Of a stretch of 18,437 bases of DNA, positions 1-7,436 are shown piece after piece (the stretch's first letter is position 1; every line of letters starts with the position of its first letter). Made by a program: the position numbers and the translations under genes. This stretch comes from Candidatus Aenigmatarchaeota archaeon (GTDB lineage: Archaea; Aenigmatarchaeota; Aenigmatarchaeia; QMZP01; QMZT01). The notes beneath the pieces were generated by a model. It was not told where the DNA came from and made no database searches. It saw nothing but the letters and a program-made list of their open reading frames with translations. The DNA is taken from assembly GCA_030634615.1 (NCBI GenBank), contig DAOWAL010000005.1, forward strand, positions 1-18,437, read 5' to 3'.

Positions 1-59
1 TCTATCTTTATTTTGCATGGTTTTTAAACGTTTTTTAGAAATTACGTCGATTGTTTATG

Positions 60-69
60 TTTTAAATAT
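60..69 (+). promoter_or_regulatory. TATA-like box for dph2
   Basis: TTTTAAATAT lies with its centre about 25 bp before the ATG at 89. That is the normal archaeal distance from TATA box to transcription start, so the mRNA is probably leaderless. The spacing is the reason for preferring the start at 89 over the in-frame ATG at 17. Seen in sequence; promoter activity is inferred. Confidence 0.45.
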
Positions 70-88
70 CCTTCAGAAAATTAAGATT

Positions 89-1003
89 ATGTTCAATGTA
101 ACACAAAAGAAAGAAATATACGATCTCATAAAAAATGAAAATGCAAAAAACGTTTTTATCCAGATACCTGAAGGTCTGAAAAATAGCTCCAATCAATTGG
201 TCAGTTTTTTGGAAAGTAAGGGGATCGATATATTGCTTTCTGTTGAACCGTGTTTTGGTGCATGTGATCTCAAAGACAGAGAAGCAAAGGCGCTAGGATG
301 TGATTTACTTTTACATATAGGTCATAAAGATTTCGGAGTAAAGCCGGCACTTCCAGTAATTTATTATGAGTACAGTATTGATTTTGATTTTGTACCGCTT
401 GTCAAAATAACATTAAAGCAACTAAAATCCAAGAAGATATGTCTAATTACAACTATACAATTCGTAAAATCCTTAAGAGATGTTAAAACATTCCTAGAAA
501 AAAACGGAATCAAAACATACATTGGCGGAGAAGTTTTGGGATGTGAAGCTACGAACGCAAAAAAATACGAAAACATGGTTGATGAATTCTTGTTCATAGG
601 ATCTGGTAATTTTCATCCATTAGGGATACAGGAAAAGGTAAGTAAGCCTGTAATGTTTCTGAATGTTGAAAAGCGTACACTTGAAAATTTATCAAAAGAA
701 AAGACAAAACTCGATGTTAAAAGGGCGATGAGAATACAAAAGGCGAAGGAACTTAATAATTTCGCAATACTCGTTTCAACAAAGCCAGGACAATTTCATC
801 TTAAAACAGCAAAGAATGTGAAGAAAAAGCTCACTAAGATGGGTAAAAATGCATTCATAATAGTTTGTGACCAAGTAACGCCTGAAAAGCTCTTAGGACT
901 TAAAATAGACGTAATTGTGAACACTGCATGCCCAAGGATAACTGAAGATAGTAGTCAATTCAAAAAGATTATTCTGGTTCCAGAAGATGTTGATAATTTA
1001 TAG
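89..1003 (+). CDS. dph2: 2-(3-amino-3-carboxypropyl)histidine synthase (diphthamide biosynthesis Dph2)
   Basis: Radical-type Fe-S enzyme of the Dph1/Dph2 family. It transfers the 3-amino-3-carboxypropyl group of S-adenosylmethionine to the conserved histidine of elongation factor 2, the first step of diphthamide synthesis, in the cytosol. The 304-residue product has the three separated cysteines that hold the [4Fe-4S] cluster in archaeal Dph2: Cys58 in EPCFGACDL, Cys152 in GEVLGCEA and Cys281 in NTACPRITED. The opening IQIPEGLKN is also typical. An in-frame ATG at 17 would add 24 residues with no family resemblance, and a TATA-like box 25 bp before the ATG at 89 argues for the shorter form. 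The length is close to the usual single-subunit archaeal enzyme. Its 3' end overlaps the convergent DUF1512 gene by 6 bp. Identification is firm. Confidence 0.93.
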   Translation: MFNVTQKKEIYDLIKNENAKNVFIQIPEGLKNSSNQLVSFLESKGIDILLSVEPCFGACDLKDREAKALGCDLLLHIGHKDFGVKPALPVIYYEYSIDFDFVPLVKITLKQLKSKKICLITTIQFVKSLRDVKTFLEKNGIKTYIGGEVLGCEATNAKKYENMVDEFLFIGSGNFHPLGIQEKVSKPVMFLNVEKRTLENLSKEKTKLDVKRAMRIQKAKELNNFAILVSTKPGQFHLKTAKNVKKKLTKMGKNAFIIVCDQVTPEKLLGLKIDVIVNTACPRITEDSSQFKKIILVPEDVDNL

Positions 1004-2191
1004 AAATCCTTCTTTCTTCTTCTGTTTCTTTTTCATGGCATTGATTTTCTTTTCGTGTTCATCTACCCATTTATCTGTTTTCAGGGCGGATTTGGCATTG
1101 TTTCCAACACCAGACGTGTTACCTACCCCAACTATTATTATGTTGCTTCCATTCTTTGATCTTTTTACAGATTCTGTAACTTTTTTGATAACATCAGGAA
1201 CAGCATCCTTTATTGATTTTCTCATTGGTGTTATTGCTTCTTCGTTCTTCATTTTAACTATAACAGAATCAAGTGGAACATTTACTTTTACTGCAATAGC
1301 TTCGATGTAGGAACGTTCAACGCCGGGACCGCCCATTGCAACGCCTACGCCTTCTGCTACAGAACCTGTTTTCTCTCCTTCCATTTTTGCAGCCGCGTCT
1401 ATTGATATTATTCTGGATATTTTGTTATTACTTACGATTTTTTCAACAGCTTTACCTGGTCTACCAAGTCTGCCTCCTGGACCTTTTGCTTTTATGACAA
1501 AGCAATTTCTACCTTCAATTTTCACCTTTGCCATCATTATGTTTTCTTCTACTTCAGTAATTGCAGTGTTACCCATAATCTTTGCCGCGGCTAATGGGCC
1601 AAGGGCATCTCCAACAGGTTCTCCACGAGCAAGTGTTTTTGTTCCCTTAAATATTGCTTTTGCAATTTTCTCTATCAGAGGTAATTGCATTTGGATTATA
1701 AGTGCTATCTGGTAAGATTTTGTCTGTTTGATTAGTTCAACATAATGTCTCACTATTTTTGCTATCATATGAGTTTCTATACCACCAGCAAGTCCCATCT
1801 GAAGATTTGCTTTTTTCTCAGCATCCATTTTTGGAGCGACTTGATCAACAAAATATACAAACCTTTCTCTTTCGTTTTGTATAATAACATCAAATTTTTT
1901 GACAATACCGTAAGGATCAAGAGATATTGGACTTATGACAAAGAACTCAAAAAAGTCTGAAACTGAATCCTTTAGTTTTTTGTCAGGTGTATCAGATATT
2001 TCATTAACAATGAATTTTTTTGCATTATCAGAAAGTTGCTCAAGTTCTTCTGCTGTTCTTTCAAGTTTCCACATTATCTGAGAAAGCATAAGTCTTGGAT
2101 AGAAGAAGAAAAACATTCCCCAGAATGCAAGCATTACAATCCACTGAATCCAACTACCTTCCCCGCCACTAATAAGCTGAAAAATGTCCAT
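998..2191 (-). CDS. DUF1512-type membrane-anchored archaeal protein, function unknown
   Basis: I recognise this as the archaeal DUF1512 family, whose biochemical role I do not know. Numbering from the ATG at 2191 gives 397 residues. There is one hydrophobic segment at about 13-36, then a charged helical stretch rich in Glu and Lys (about 42-60). A long soluble part follows with three striking glycine-rich motifs: AKGPGGRLGRPGKA (235-248), AEGVGVAMGGPGVER (279-293) and IIIVGVGNTSGVGNNA (351-366). The tail (376-395) is very lysine-rich. The glycine-rich loops could bind a nucleotide or phosphate, but no classical Walker A or Rossmann motif is present. An upstream in-frame ATG at 2200 would add three residues; TTTAAATATA on the minus strand is centred about 25 bp before 2191 and favours that start. 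The gene is convergent with dph2 and divergent from the secreted protein at 2272. Confidence 0.75.
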   Translation of the reverse strand: MDIFQLISGGEGSWIQWIVMLAFWGMFFFFYPRLMLSQIMWKLERTAEELEQLSDNAKKFIVNEISDTPDKKLKDSVSDFFEFFVISPISLDPYGIVKKFDVIIQNERERFVYFVDQVAPKMDAEKKANLQMGLAGGIETHMIAKIVRHYVELIKQTKSYQIALIIQMQLPLIEKIAKAIFKGTKTLARGEPVGDALGPLAAAKIMGNTAITEVEENIMMAKVKIEGRNCFVIKAKGPGGRLGRPGKAVEKIVSNNKISRIISIDAAAKMEGEKTGSVAEGVGVAMGGPGVERSYIEAIAVKVNVPLDSVIVKMKNEEAITPMRKSIKDAVPDVIKKVTESVKRSKNGSNIIIVGVGNTSGVGNNAKSALKTDKWVDEHEKKINAMKKKQKKKEGFL

Positions 2192-2210
2192 AAGTATCAT
2201 ACTCTTAAGT

Positions 2211-2220
2211 TATATTTAAA
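2211..2220 (-). promoter_or_regulatory. TATA-like box for the DUF1512 gene
   Basis: Read on the minus strand this is TTTAAATATA, centred about 25 bp upstream of the ATG at 2191, which implies a leaderless transcript and decides the start codon. It is one side of a divergent promoter region (2192-2271). Confidence 0.4.
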
Positions 2221-2239
2221 ATTTCGAAAAAGTTCCTGA

Positions 2240-2256
2240 TTTAAATATTTTATATA
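2240..2256 (+). promoter_or_regulatory. TATA-like AT-rich promoter for the secreted protein gene
   Basis: TTTAAATA (2240-2247) lies about 28 bp before the ATG at 2272, and TTTTATATA (2248-2256) overlaps the optimum for the second in-frame ATG at 2284. The 9-mer TTAAATATT occurs twice as a direct repeat (2241-2249 and 2263-2271), so which copy is the core promoter cannot be decided by eye. Confidence 0.35.
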
Positions 2257-2271
2257 GCATAGTTAAATATT

Positions 2272-2823
2272 ATGGGGAAAGACATGAAAAAAATCATTGC
2301 AATGTCATTGGTATTTTTGTTTTTAACGAGTATTGGTGCTCAGTCTGTAAAAGCAGAAGGTGGACTCAGTGACATATTCGACATGATTAAAAAGTGGTTT
2401 GAATCGTCCCCATTTGGAAACATATTTTCAATGCCAGTTAAAAGAACTGAAACTGTCAAAATGTCATTTTATCCAGAAACATTTGGTTTTGATGTAACAG
2501 AAATTATCAACATTTCTTCAAACGAGAGTACAGTATCCGGTTTCAAAGGACACATACTTGCAAATCTAAAAGATGATGTTTTGATATCAAAATCCTCTGA
2601 AAGTTCAATAATGGTAGAACAAAAATTAGGTGAGATTACAATAAATGAACTTTCCATACCGCTTCTTGAGTTAAATGGGATGGAAATGGTGTTATCATCA
2701 GGTAACTGGACCGAATCAGCGGAAAATGGTTCAATAACAATCAAAGATTTCTTAGGAACTGTAATTATAACAAAAATTTCAATTGAACTGGAAGGGAATG
2801 TTTCAGCTACAATAAAAGGTTAA
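2272..2823 (+). CDS. Secreted or surface protein with signal peptide and five N-glycosylation sequons, unknown function
   Basis: I do not recognise the family. The 183-residue product begins with a classical Sec signal: a short Lys-containing n-region, a hydrophobic core at about residues 8-22 and a likely cleavage after SVKA-E near 28-29. The rest is polar, with alternating hydrophobic residues suggesting beta structure. It carries five Asn-X-Ser/Thr sequons (N80, N84, N145, N152, N176) in about 155 mature residues, unlike the cytosolic enzymes nearby. There is no C-terminal hydrophobic anchor, so it may be released or held by partners. An in-frame ATG at 2284 (residue 5) gives an equally good signal peptide. 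It is convergent with secD, two bases away. Export is well supported; the role is not known. Confidence 0.7.
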   Translation: MGKDMKKIIAMSLVFLFLTSIGAQSVKAEGGLSDIFDMIKKWFESSPFGNIFSMPVKRTETVKMSFYPETFGFDVTEIINISSNESTVSGFKGHILANLKDDVLISKSSESSIMVEQKLGEITINELSIPLLELNGMEMVLSSGNWTESAENGSITIKDFLGTVIITKISIELEGNVSATIKG

Positions 2824-2825
2824 TT

Positions 2826-4625
2826 TTATTTATCTCTCTTTGATGTCATTTCAACTATCTTTGCATAAGCAGGTCTTGTTATCAATATTCCGACAAGTAC
2901 GCCTATTACTGTTGTTATTGCAAACCCTCTAACAATCCCAACACCTATCATCATAAGTGGTACCATTGCTGCTATTGTCGTTGATGCTGAACCGAATATT
3001 ATGAAGAATGCTCTCTTGATTTTATCCTTTATTGTATACATTATTTTTGATTCTGTTTTTGTTGCCAGTGTTTCATCTGCTATAACTATCATGTTGTCTA
3101 CGCCAACACCAATTGCCGCTATTATACCGCCTATTGCAGGCAAATCAATTGTCCATGAAAGCATACCAAGCATTGGTATAAGAAGTGCACCAACCCATGC
3201 TATTGGATCTATTTCGTATTTTTTCCACCAAGCCGCAGATATGATCGCAAAATTAAGCACCAAAACAGTCCCCCAAATGAACCAGTCATTGTTTGCCGCA
3301 ATACCAAGAATTATAATAACTTCAGATAAACCGATAAGTACAAGCGGTATAACAATTCTCAGTTTCTTGTATCTGATAAATGTGATAATTAAGACAACAA
3401 GTGCTGCAAGACCCGCTGCATATAATGCAGAAACGACAAATCCCTTGCCAAGTGTTGGAGATATTACCCCAACTGACACTGTTTCTAAACTAACCGGAAG
3501 TGCACCGGACCTCAGTATTGTCTGAAGGCTCATCTTTTCCGAAAGCGCATCTTCTCTTGTTTCACGTGATCCTGTTATCTGAGGAGTTGTGTAAACCTTT
3601 CCTCCGAGTGTTGATGCTATTCTCAAATCAGATACAATCTGCCCATCCAAGTAAAGCAATATTTTTGAATCCTTAAGGTAATAATCACCTGAATTGAAAT
3701 CAAGTTGCGATGGTATTCCTGTTGTTATTTTTGCAAATCTTTCTGCACCTGCCTCAGAAACGAGCACGCCGAAATAAAATTCAAAGAAATTACCCCTTGG
3801 CATAATACCAGAATGCTGTGCGTCGTTGTAAACAAGTTCTATGTCTTCTCCACGATACGCTGTACCTATGAACATTAACTCAGTTTCAGATGTTGTGTTA
3901 AGTAACTGGAAATCTATATCATCCAGTGTAAAAGAATCGTTCATTTCAATTGTTATATCACCAATCTTGACACTACCATCTTCAAAATATTCAACATCAT
4001 ATTTGTTAGCACCAAGATCAAACACACCTTTTCCGTCTTTAAGAAAAACTGGTTTTGTTAACTTGGCCTCAAAGTGCCCTTGTTTTGATAAAAGATTCTC
4101 AACTATGTCTCTACCAAGACCGGAAGCTTCAATTTGAACATAGTGTTCTCCACCTATTCCACTAACAGACAAGAACTTTATTTCACGAAGACCATAAATA
4201 TTCGCCCTTGTCTGAAGTGTAGATATAATTTGATCTATCATATCGGCAGAAGAATTTTCAACTGGTTTCATCAAAATCCTTGTTCCGCCCTTTATGTCAA
4301 GACCGAAATCAAGATTTAATTTATCTATGTCTATAACATCTATTCCAACTGTTTCATTGATAAAAAAATCGTAATCCATTTTGTTCAATGTAAGTGTGAT
4401 ATTGCCAGAATAATCTTTTAGTAAATCATTCCACTCATCAACACTCATAATTTTCTGTCCATTGACGTGTGTTATTACCATGCCCTGCTGGAGTACGCCT
4501 TTTGCTGGAGAAAGTTCTGAAACATAAACTATTTGAACTCCATTATATTGAGGTTTTAAACCTATTGCAAGTATCCCTGCAACGACCATTATCAGCAACA
4601 AAAGTAGTCTCCAATGTTTCAGCAT
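2826..4625 (-). CDS. secD: Protein-export membrane protein SecD
   Basis: Membrane subunit of the SecDF accessory complex, an RND-type machine that helps proteins through the SecYE channel using ion motive force. The 599 residues show a first membrane segment at about 5-22 and a large extracytoplasmic region up to about 395. That region contains the signature LDFGLDIKGGTRI (105-117). Five further membrane helices follow, including IGVGVDNMIVIADE (505-518), which carries a conserved Asp of the proton-relay region. Between the first helix and the signature lies a PDZ-like segment, roughly 27-90, with GVLQQGMVITHVNG. Five Asn-X-Ser/Thr sequons (N75, N90, N124, N229, N243) all fall in the external part. 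Its ATG overlaps the secF stop codon by one base (TAATG), so the two are probably translationally coupled. Firm call. Confidence 0.93.
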   Translation of the reverse strand: MLKHWRLLLLLIMVVAGILAIGLKPQYNGVQIVYVSELSPAKGVLQQGMVITHVNGQKIMSVDEWNDLLKDYSGNITLTLNKMDYDFFINETVGIDVIDIDKLNLDFGLDIKGGTRILMKPVENSSADMIDQIISTLQTRANIYGLREIKFLSVSGIGGEHYVQIEASGLGRDIVENLLSKQGHFEAKLTKPVFLKDGKGVFDLGANKYDVEYFEDGSVKIGDITIEMNDSFTLDDIDFQLLNTTSETELMFIGTAYRGEDIELVYNDAQHSGIMPRGNFFEFYFGVLVSEAGAERFAKITTGIPSQLDFNSGDYYLKDSKILLYLDGQIVSDLRIASTLGGKVYTTPQITGSRETREDALSEKMSLQTILRSGALPVSLETVSVGVISPTLGKGFVVSALYAAGLAALVVLIITFIRYKKLRIVIPLVLIGLSEVIIILGIAANNDWFIWGTVLVLNFAIISAAWWKKYEIDPIAWVGALLIPMLGMLSWTIDLPAIGGIIAAIGVGVDNMIVIADETLATKTESKIMYTIKDKIKRAFFIIFGSASTTIAAMVPLMMIGVGIVRGFAITTVIGVLVGILITRPAYAKIVEMTSKRDK

Positions 4626-5488
4626 TATACCAAACCTCTCTTTTCACAATACCATTTGAGTATGACAGAGTTCATAAGCCATGTGTTCATTATGTCAAGT
4701 ACAAGACCTATCAATAGCACCATTGCTATCTGTGAAAGAACTGGTGATATTGATGAAAGGAAAAGTGCGCTCATTGCACCTATGGATGTTATGGTCATTG
4801 TAAGTCCTGTTTTTAGTGCCCTTCTCATTTTAGCATTTAATGTTTTTTCATCCGATTCTTTCAATAATCTTGTTGTAAGCATTATGTCTGTGTCTACTGA
4901 GTAACCTATAAGCATGAGAATTGCTGCAAGTCCTGCAAGTGAAAGTTCTATTCCGAAAACTTGCATAAATGCAAGTGTTGCAACAATGTCAAACAGTGCA
5001 GACATTATAACGGCAAGTGATGGAACAAATGTTCTAAATATCACAAAAACTATTATACCCATGAAAATCAATGCTAGTATTATTGCAAGTTGTGCTTGTA
5101 TCCAAAATGTTGCACCAAGCGATGGGCCTATAAATTCTATTGAATTATCAGTTGTGTCAATTCCAATTTTAGAAAGTTCTAATAATATTTGCTCAGAATC
5201 TGCCTCGCTTGATGTTTCTATTATTGTACCATAGCTTCCTAAACTTCGTACTTCTCTGACTTTTATAGGAGTGAATTTCTCTTTTAGAGACAACTCTATC
5301 ATATCAATATCAAGTCTATTGTTTGTGTTTATTGTTATGGACGTGCCACCTTTGAGTTCAATAGATCTAAGAAACATTTCACCGTCTTGATTGTAGCTGT
5401 TCAAAAGAACACCGACTGAGAACAAAAGCACAGCTATTGGTACCACAAGCAACAATTTGTAATTTTCATCTAGGAATTTTTCTGTCAT
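4625..5488 (-). CDS. secF: Protein-export membrane protein SecF
   Basis: Partner of SecD in the archaeal SecDF complex. The order secF before secD is the usual archaeal one. From the start at 5488 it is 287 residues with a first membrane helix at about 11-29, the SecF signature ELKGGTSITI (44-53), then five helices from about 131 onward. IGYSVDTDIML (194-204) matches the conserved SecF helix, whose Asp is expected to face its SecD counterpart. An in-frame ATG at 5530 would add 14 residues; I prefer 5488 because TTTTATAAAA (5513-5522) lies about 29 bp upstream of it, and starting at 5530 would put that box inside the gene. The stop codon overlaps the secD ATG by one base. Confidence 0.9.
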   Translation of the reverse strand: MTEKFLDENYKLLLVVPIAVLLFSVGVLLNSYNQDGEMFLRSIELKGGTSITINTNNRLDIDMIELSLKEKFTPIKVREVRSLGSYGTIIETSSEADSEQILLELSKIGIDTTDNSIEFIGPSLGATFWIQAQLAIILALIFMGIIVFVIFRTFVPSLAVIMSALFDIVATLAFMQVFGIELSLAGLAAILMLIGYSVDTDIMLTTRLLKESDEKTLNAKMRRALKTGLTMTITSIGAMSALFLSSISPVLSQIAMVLLIGLVLDIMNTWLMNSVILKWYCEKRGLV

Positions 5489-5512
5489 AATATCATTATT
5501 TATTCTACTCAA

Positions 5513-5522
5513 TTTTATAAAA
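5513..5522. promoter_or_regulatory. Palindromic TATA box shared by divergent secF and the reductase gene
   Basis: TTTTATAAAA reads the same on both strands. Its centre is 25-26 bp from the plus-strand ATG at 5543 and 29-30 bp from the minus-strand ATG at 5488, so one box could serve both divergent and essentially leaderless transcripts. No other good TATA-like element lies between the two starts. Geometry is seen; function is inferred. Confidence 0.4.
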
Positions 5523-5542
5523 GTAGTCATAAAAGCTTTAAT

Positions 5543-6574
5543 ATGTTTGATATAGCAGTAGTAGGAGCAGGACCAATTGGATTATACACTGCAAAGTTAT
5601 GCAAAGATATGGGCTACAAAGTTGTAATTTTTGAAGAACACGACAGTATAGGAATACCACTGGCATGCTCCGGTCTTATATCAAGCAACTTAGAAAAGTT
5701 TTTTCCGGATATTAAGAAATGGGGCGTTGTAGAGCATGTTGTTGATTCTGCAATTCTTCATTCCAAAAGAAGTAAACTAACACTGAAAAAATCAAAAGCG
5801 GCATATGTTTTAGATCGTGTTAAATTCGATAGAAAATTATCTGAACGTGTAAAATCGGAAATAAAATTTGGAACCAAGGTCACTGGAATTAAAGTAAAAG
5901 ATAATCATGTTGAAATAAACACGAATAAAGGAATGGAAAAAAGTGAAATTGTAATAGGTTGTGATGGGCCACTTTCAGTTGTCGCGAGGGATGTCACAAA
6001 TAATAAACAAATGATAAAGGGATTGATTGCGATGACAAAAGAAAAGTGTAATGATGGTAATGTTGATTTGTATTTTGATAAATCGAAATTGAATGACGGA
6101 TTTTTTTGGAAAATACCAAGAGGTAACGTGACTGAGTATGGTGCTTTGGGAAAAGATGTTTTATTTTCAGACATTGAGATTTTTTTCAAAATAAAAAACT
6201 ACGAAAAGTTCGGTGGACTAATACCAGTAAGCCCGGCAAGTAAAACTTATTCTGATAGAATAATTCTCATAGGGGATTCTGCCGGGCAAGTAAAACCGTG
6301 GTCAGGCGGTGGTGTGATATATGGTTTGACATGCGCTCAAATTGCTGTAAAAGTGATCGAAAAAGCATTTAGATTTAATGATTTCAGCGAAGATGTGCTG
6401 AAAGAATACGAAATGTTATGGAAGAGAAAAATAGGAAAACAAATTATTGCCGGAAGATTGTTCAGAAAATTCCTCAGACTATCTTCAGACTTTCAACTTG
6501 ATGTTGCAATAAAAACAGGGAGTATCTTTAACTACAAAAAGTTAGACATGGATTTTATTTTTTCTGGTCTTTAG
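5543..6574 (+). CDS. Geranylgeranyl reductase family FAD-dependent oxidoreductase
   Basis: Flavoprotein of the family that reduces double bonds in geranylgeranyl chains. In archaea these enzymes saturate membrane lipid precursors such as digeranylgeranylglyceryl phospholipid, or related polyprenyls. The 343 residues show an N-terminal FAD dinucleotide fold VVGAGPIGLYTA (6-17) followed by FEEH (30-33), the family segment GIPLACSGLIS (37-47), the GCDGPLS motif (139-145), GFFWKIPRG (186-194) and the second FAD motif IGDSAGQVKPWSGGG (243-257). It is shorter than many archaeal geranylgeranyl reductases (about 390-450 residues), mainly at the C-terminus, so exact substrate and product are uncertain. 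It is transcribed divergently from secF from a shared TATA-like box and its 3' end overlaps the convergent serA by 20 bp. Confidence 0.82.
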   Translation: MFDIAVVGAGPIGLYTAKLCKDMGYKVVIFEEHDSIGIPLACSGLISSNLEKFFPDIKKWGVVEHVVDSAILHSKRSKLTLKKSKAAYVLDRVKFDRKLSERVKSEIKFGTKVTGIKVKDNHVEINTNKGMEKSEIVIGCDGPLSVVARDVTNNKQMIKGLIAMTKEKCNDGNVDLYFDKSKLNDGFFWKIPRGNVTEYGALGKDVLFSDIEIFFKIKNYEKFGGLIPVSPASKTYSDRIILIGDSAGQVKPWSGGGVIYGLTCAQIAVKVIEKAFRFNDFSEDVLKEYEMLWKRKIGKQIIAGRLFRKFLRLSSDFQLDVAIKTGSIFNYKKLDMDFIFSGL

Positions 6575-7436
6575 AAAACTCTTCTATCAGTTCACAAACG
6601 ATGTCTCCGATTCTTTCCATGTTTTCGTATGTGTTTGCACCAAGATGCGGTGTAAGTAATATGTTGTCAGCTTTCAGTAATGGAGAATCCGCTGGTGGTT
6701 CATTACAGTAAACATCAAGCCCTGCATATCTTACCTTACCTTCTTTCAACGCTTTTGCAAGATCAGTTTCATTGATCAATTTTCCTCTTGCTGTATTGAT
6801 TATAATTACACCATCTTTCATCCTTTTTATCATATCACTGTTTATCATTTCCTCTGTTTCTTTGAAAAGAGGAATGTGTAATGTTATTATATCTGATTTT
6901 GTGAGAACTTCTTCCAAGCTGACAAGTTTTGCGTGCTCTGTTGAAAGTGCAATTTTCGTGTATGCAATAACATTCATTCCAAACGCTTCAGCACGCTTGG
7001 CAACTTCAGATCCTATCCTGCCAAGACCGACAATCCCGAGAGTTTTTCCGTAAAGTTCTCTTCCCTTAAGCTCTTTTTTTACCCATTCACCGTTTTTTGT
7101 AGTATTATGTGATTTCACAATATTTCTTTGTATGCATAACATATGAGAAAATACAAGTTCCGCAACAGCAATTGATGAAGCTGCCGGAGTGTTTTTAACT
7201 ATTATTCCATGTTTTTTGCAGCATTCTGTATCAATGTTGTCTATGCCGACACCACCACGTATGATCATTTTTAGATTTTTTGCATTCTTGATAAAATCAC
7301 AATCACACTTAGTTGCACTTCTTACAAGTATTATGTCTGCATTAGATATTTCTGTTTTATTGTCTGTAACTTCACCGAATTTTTTGAGCTTGCCCGGTAA
7401 TTCCTTTGAAAATGGATCGCATATTAATATTTTCAT
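6555..7436 (-). CDS. serA: D-3-phosphoglycerate dehydrogenase (short, ACT-less type)
   Basis: NAD-dependent D-2-hydroxyacid dehydrogenase. The likely reaction is oxidation of 3-phosphoglycerate to 3-phosphohydroxypyruvate, first step of the phosphorylated serine pathway. In 293 residues it has the substrate-loop segment IIRGGVGIDNID (58-69), NAD-binding GIVGLGRIG (134-142), and the catalytic trio Arg217 in NTARG, Glu246 in CNEPP and His264 in LTPHLGA. It ends right after the catalytic core, without the regulatory ACT or substrate-binding C-terminal domains of long SerA enzymes, so serine feedback through ACT is not expected. The start overlaps the 3' end of the aminotransferase gene by 4 bp (ATGA), implying coupled translation. 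The specific substrate rests on that neighbour; glyoxylate or hydroxypyruvate reductase is the main alternative. Confidence 0.82.
   Translation of the reverse strand: MKILICDPFSKELPGKLKKFGEVTDNKTEISNADIILVRSATKCDCDFIKNAKNLKMIIRGGVGIDNIDTECCKKHGIIVKNTPAASSIAVAELVFSHMLCIQRNIVKSHNTTKNGEWVKKELKGRELYGKTLGIVGLGRIGSEVAKRAEAFGMNVIAYTKIALSTEHAKLVSLEEVLTKSDIITLHIPLFKETEEMINSDMIKRMKDGVIIINTARGKLINETDLAKALKEGKVRYAGLDVYCNEPPADSPLLKADNILLTPHLGANTYENMERIGDIVCELIEEFSKDQKK

Noticed and set aside
17..88. N-terminal extension of Dph2 from the ATG at 17
   Set aside because: The added 24 residues do not resemble the family, and the TATA-like box at 60-69 lies inside that extension.
3001..3525. Long plus-strand open frame of 174 codons inside secD
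   Set aside because: It is fully antisense to the conserved membrane region of SecD, shows no family features, and is low-complexity Ile/Ser/Thr-rich, as mirror frames of membrane genes are.
5489..5530. Longer SecF start at 5530
   Set aside because: It would place the only good TATA-like box inside the coding region and leave 12 bp to the divergent gene, too little for a promoter unless it lies inside that gene; not fully excluded.
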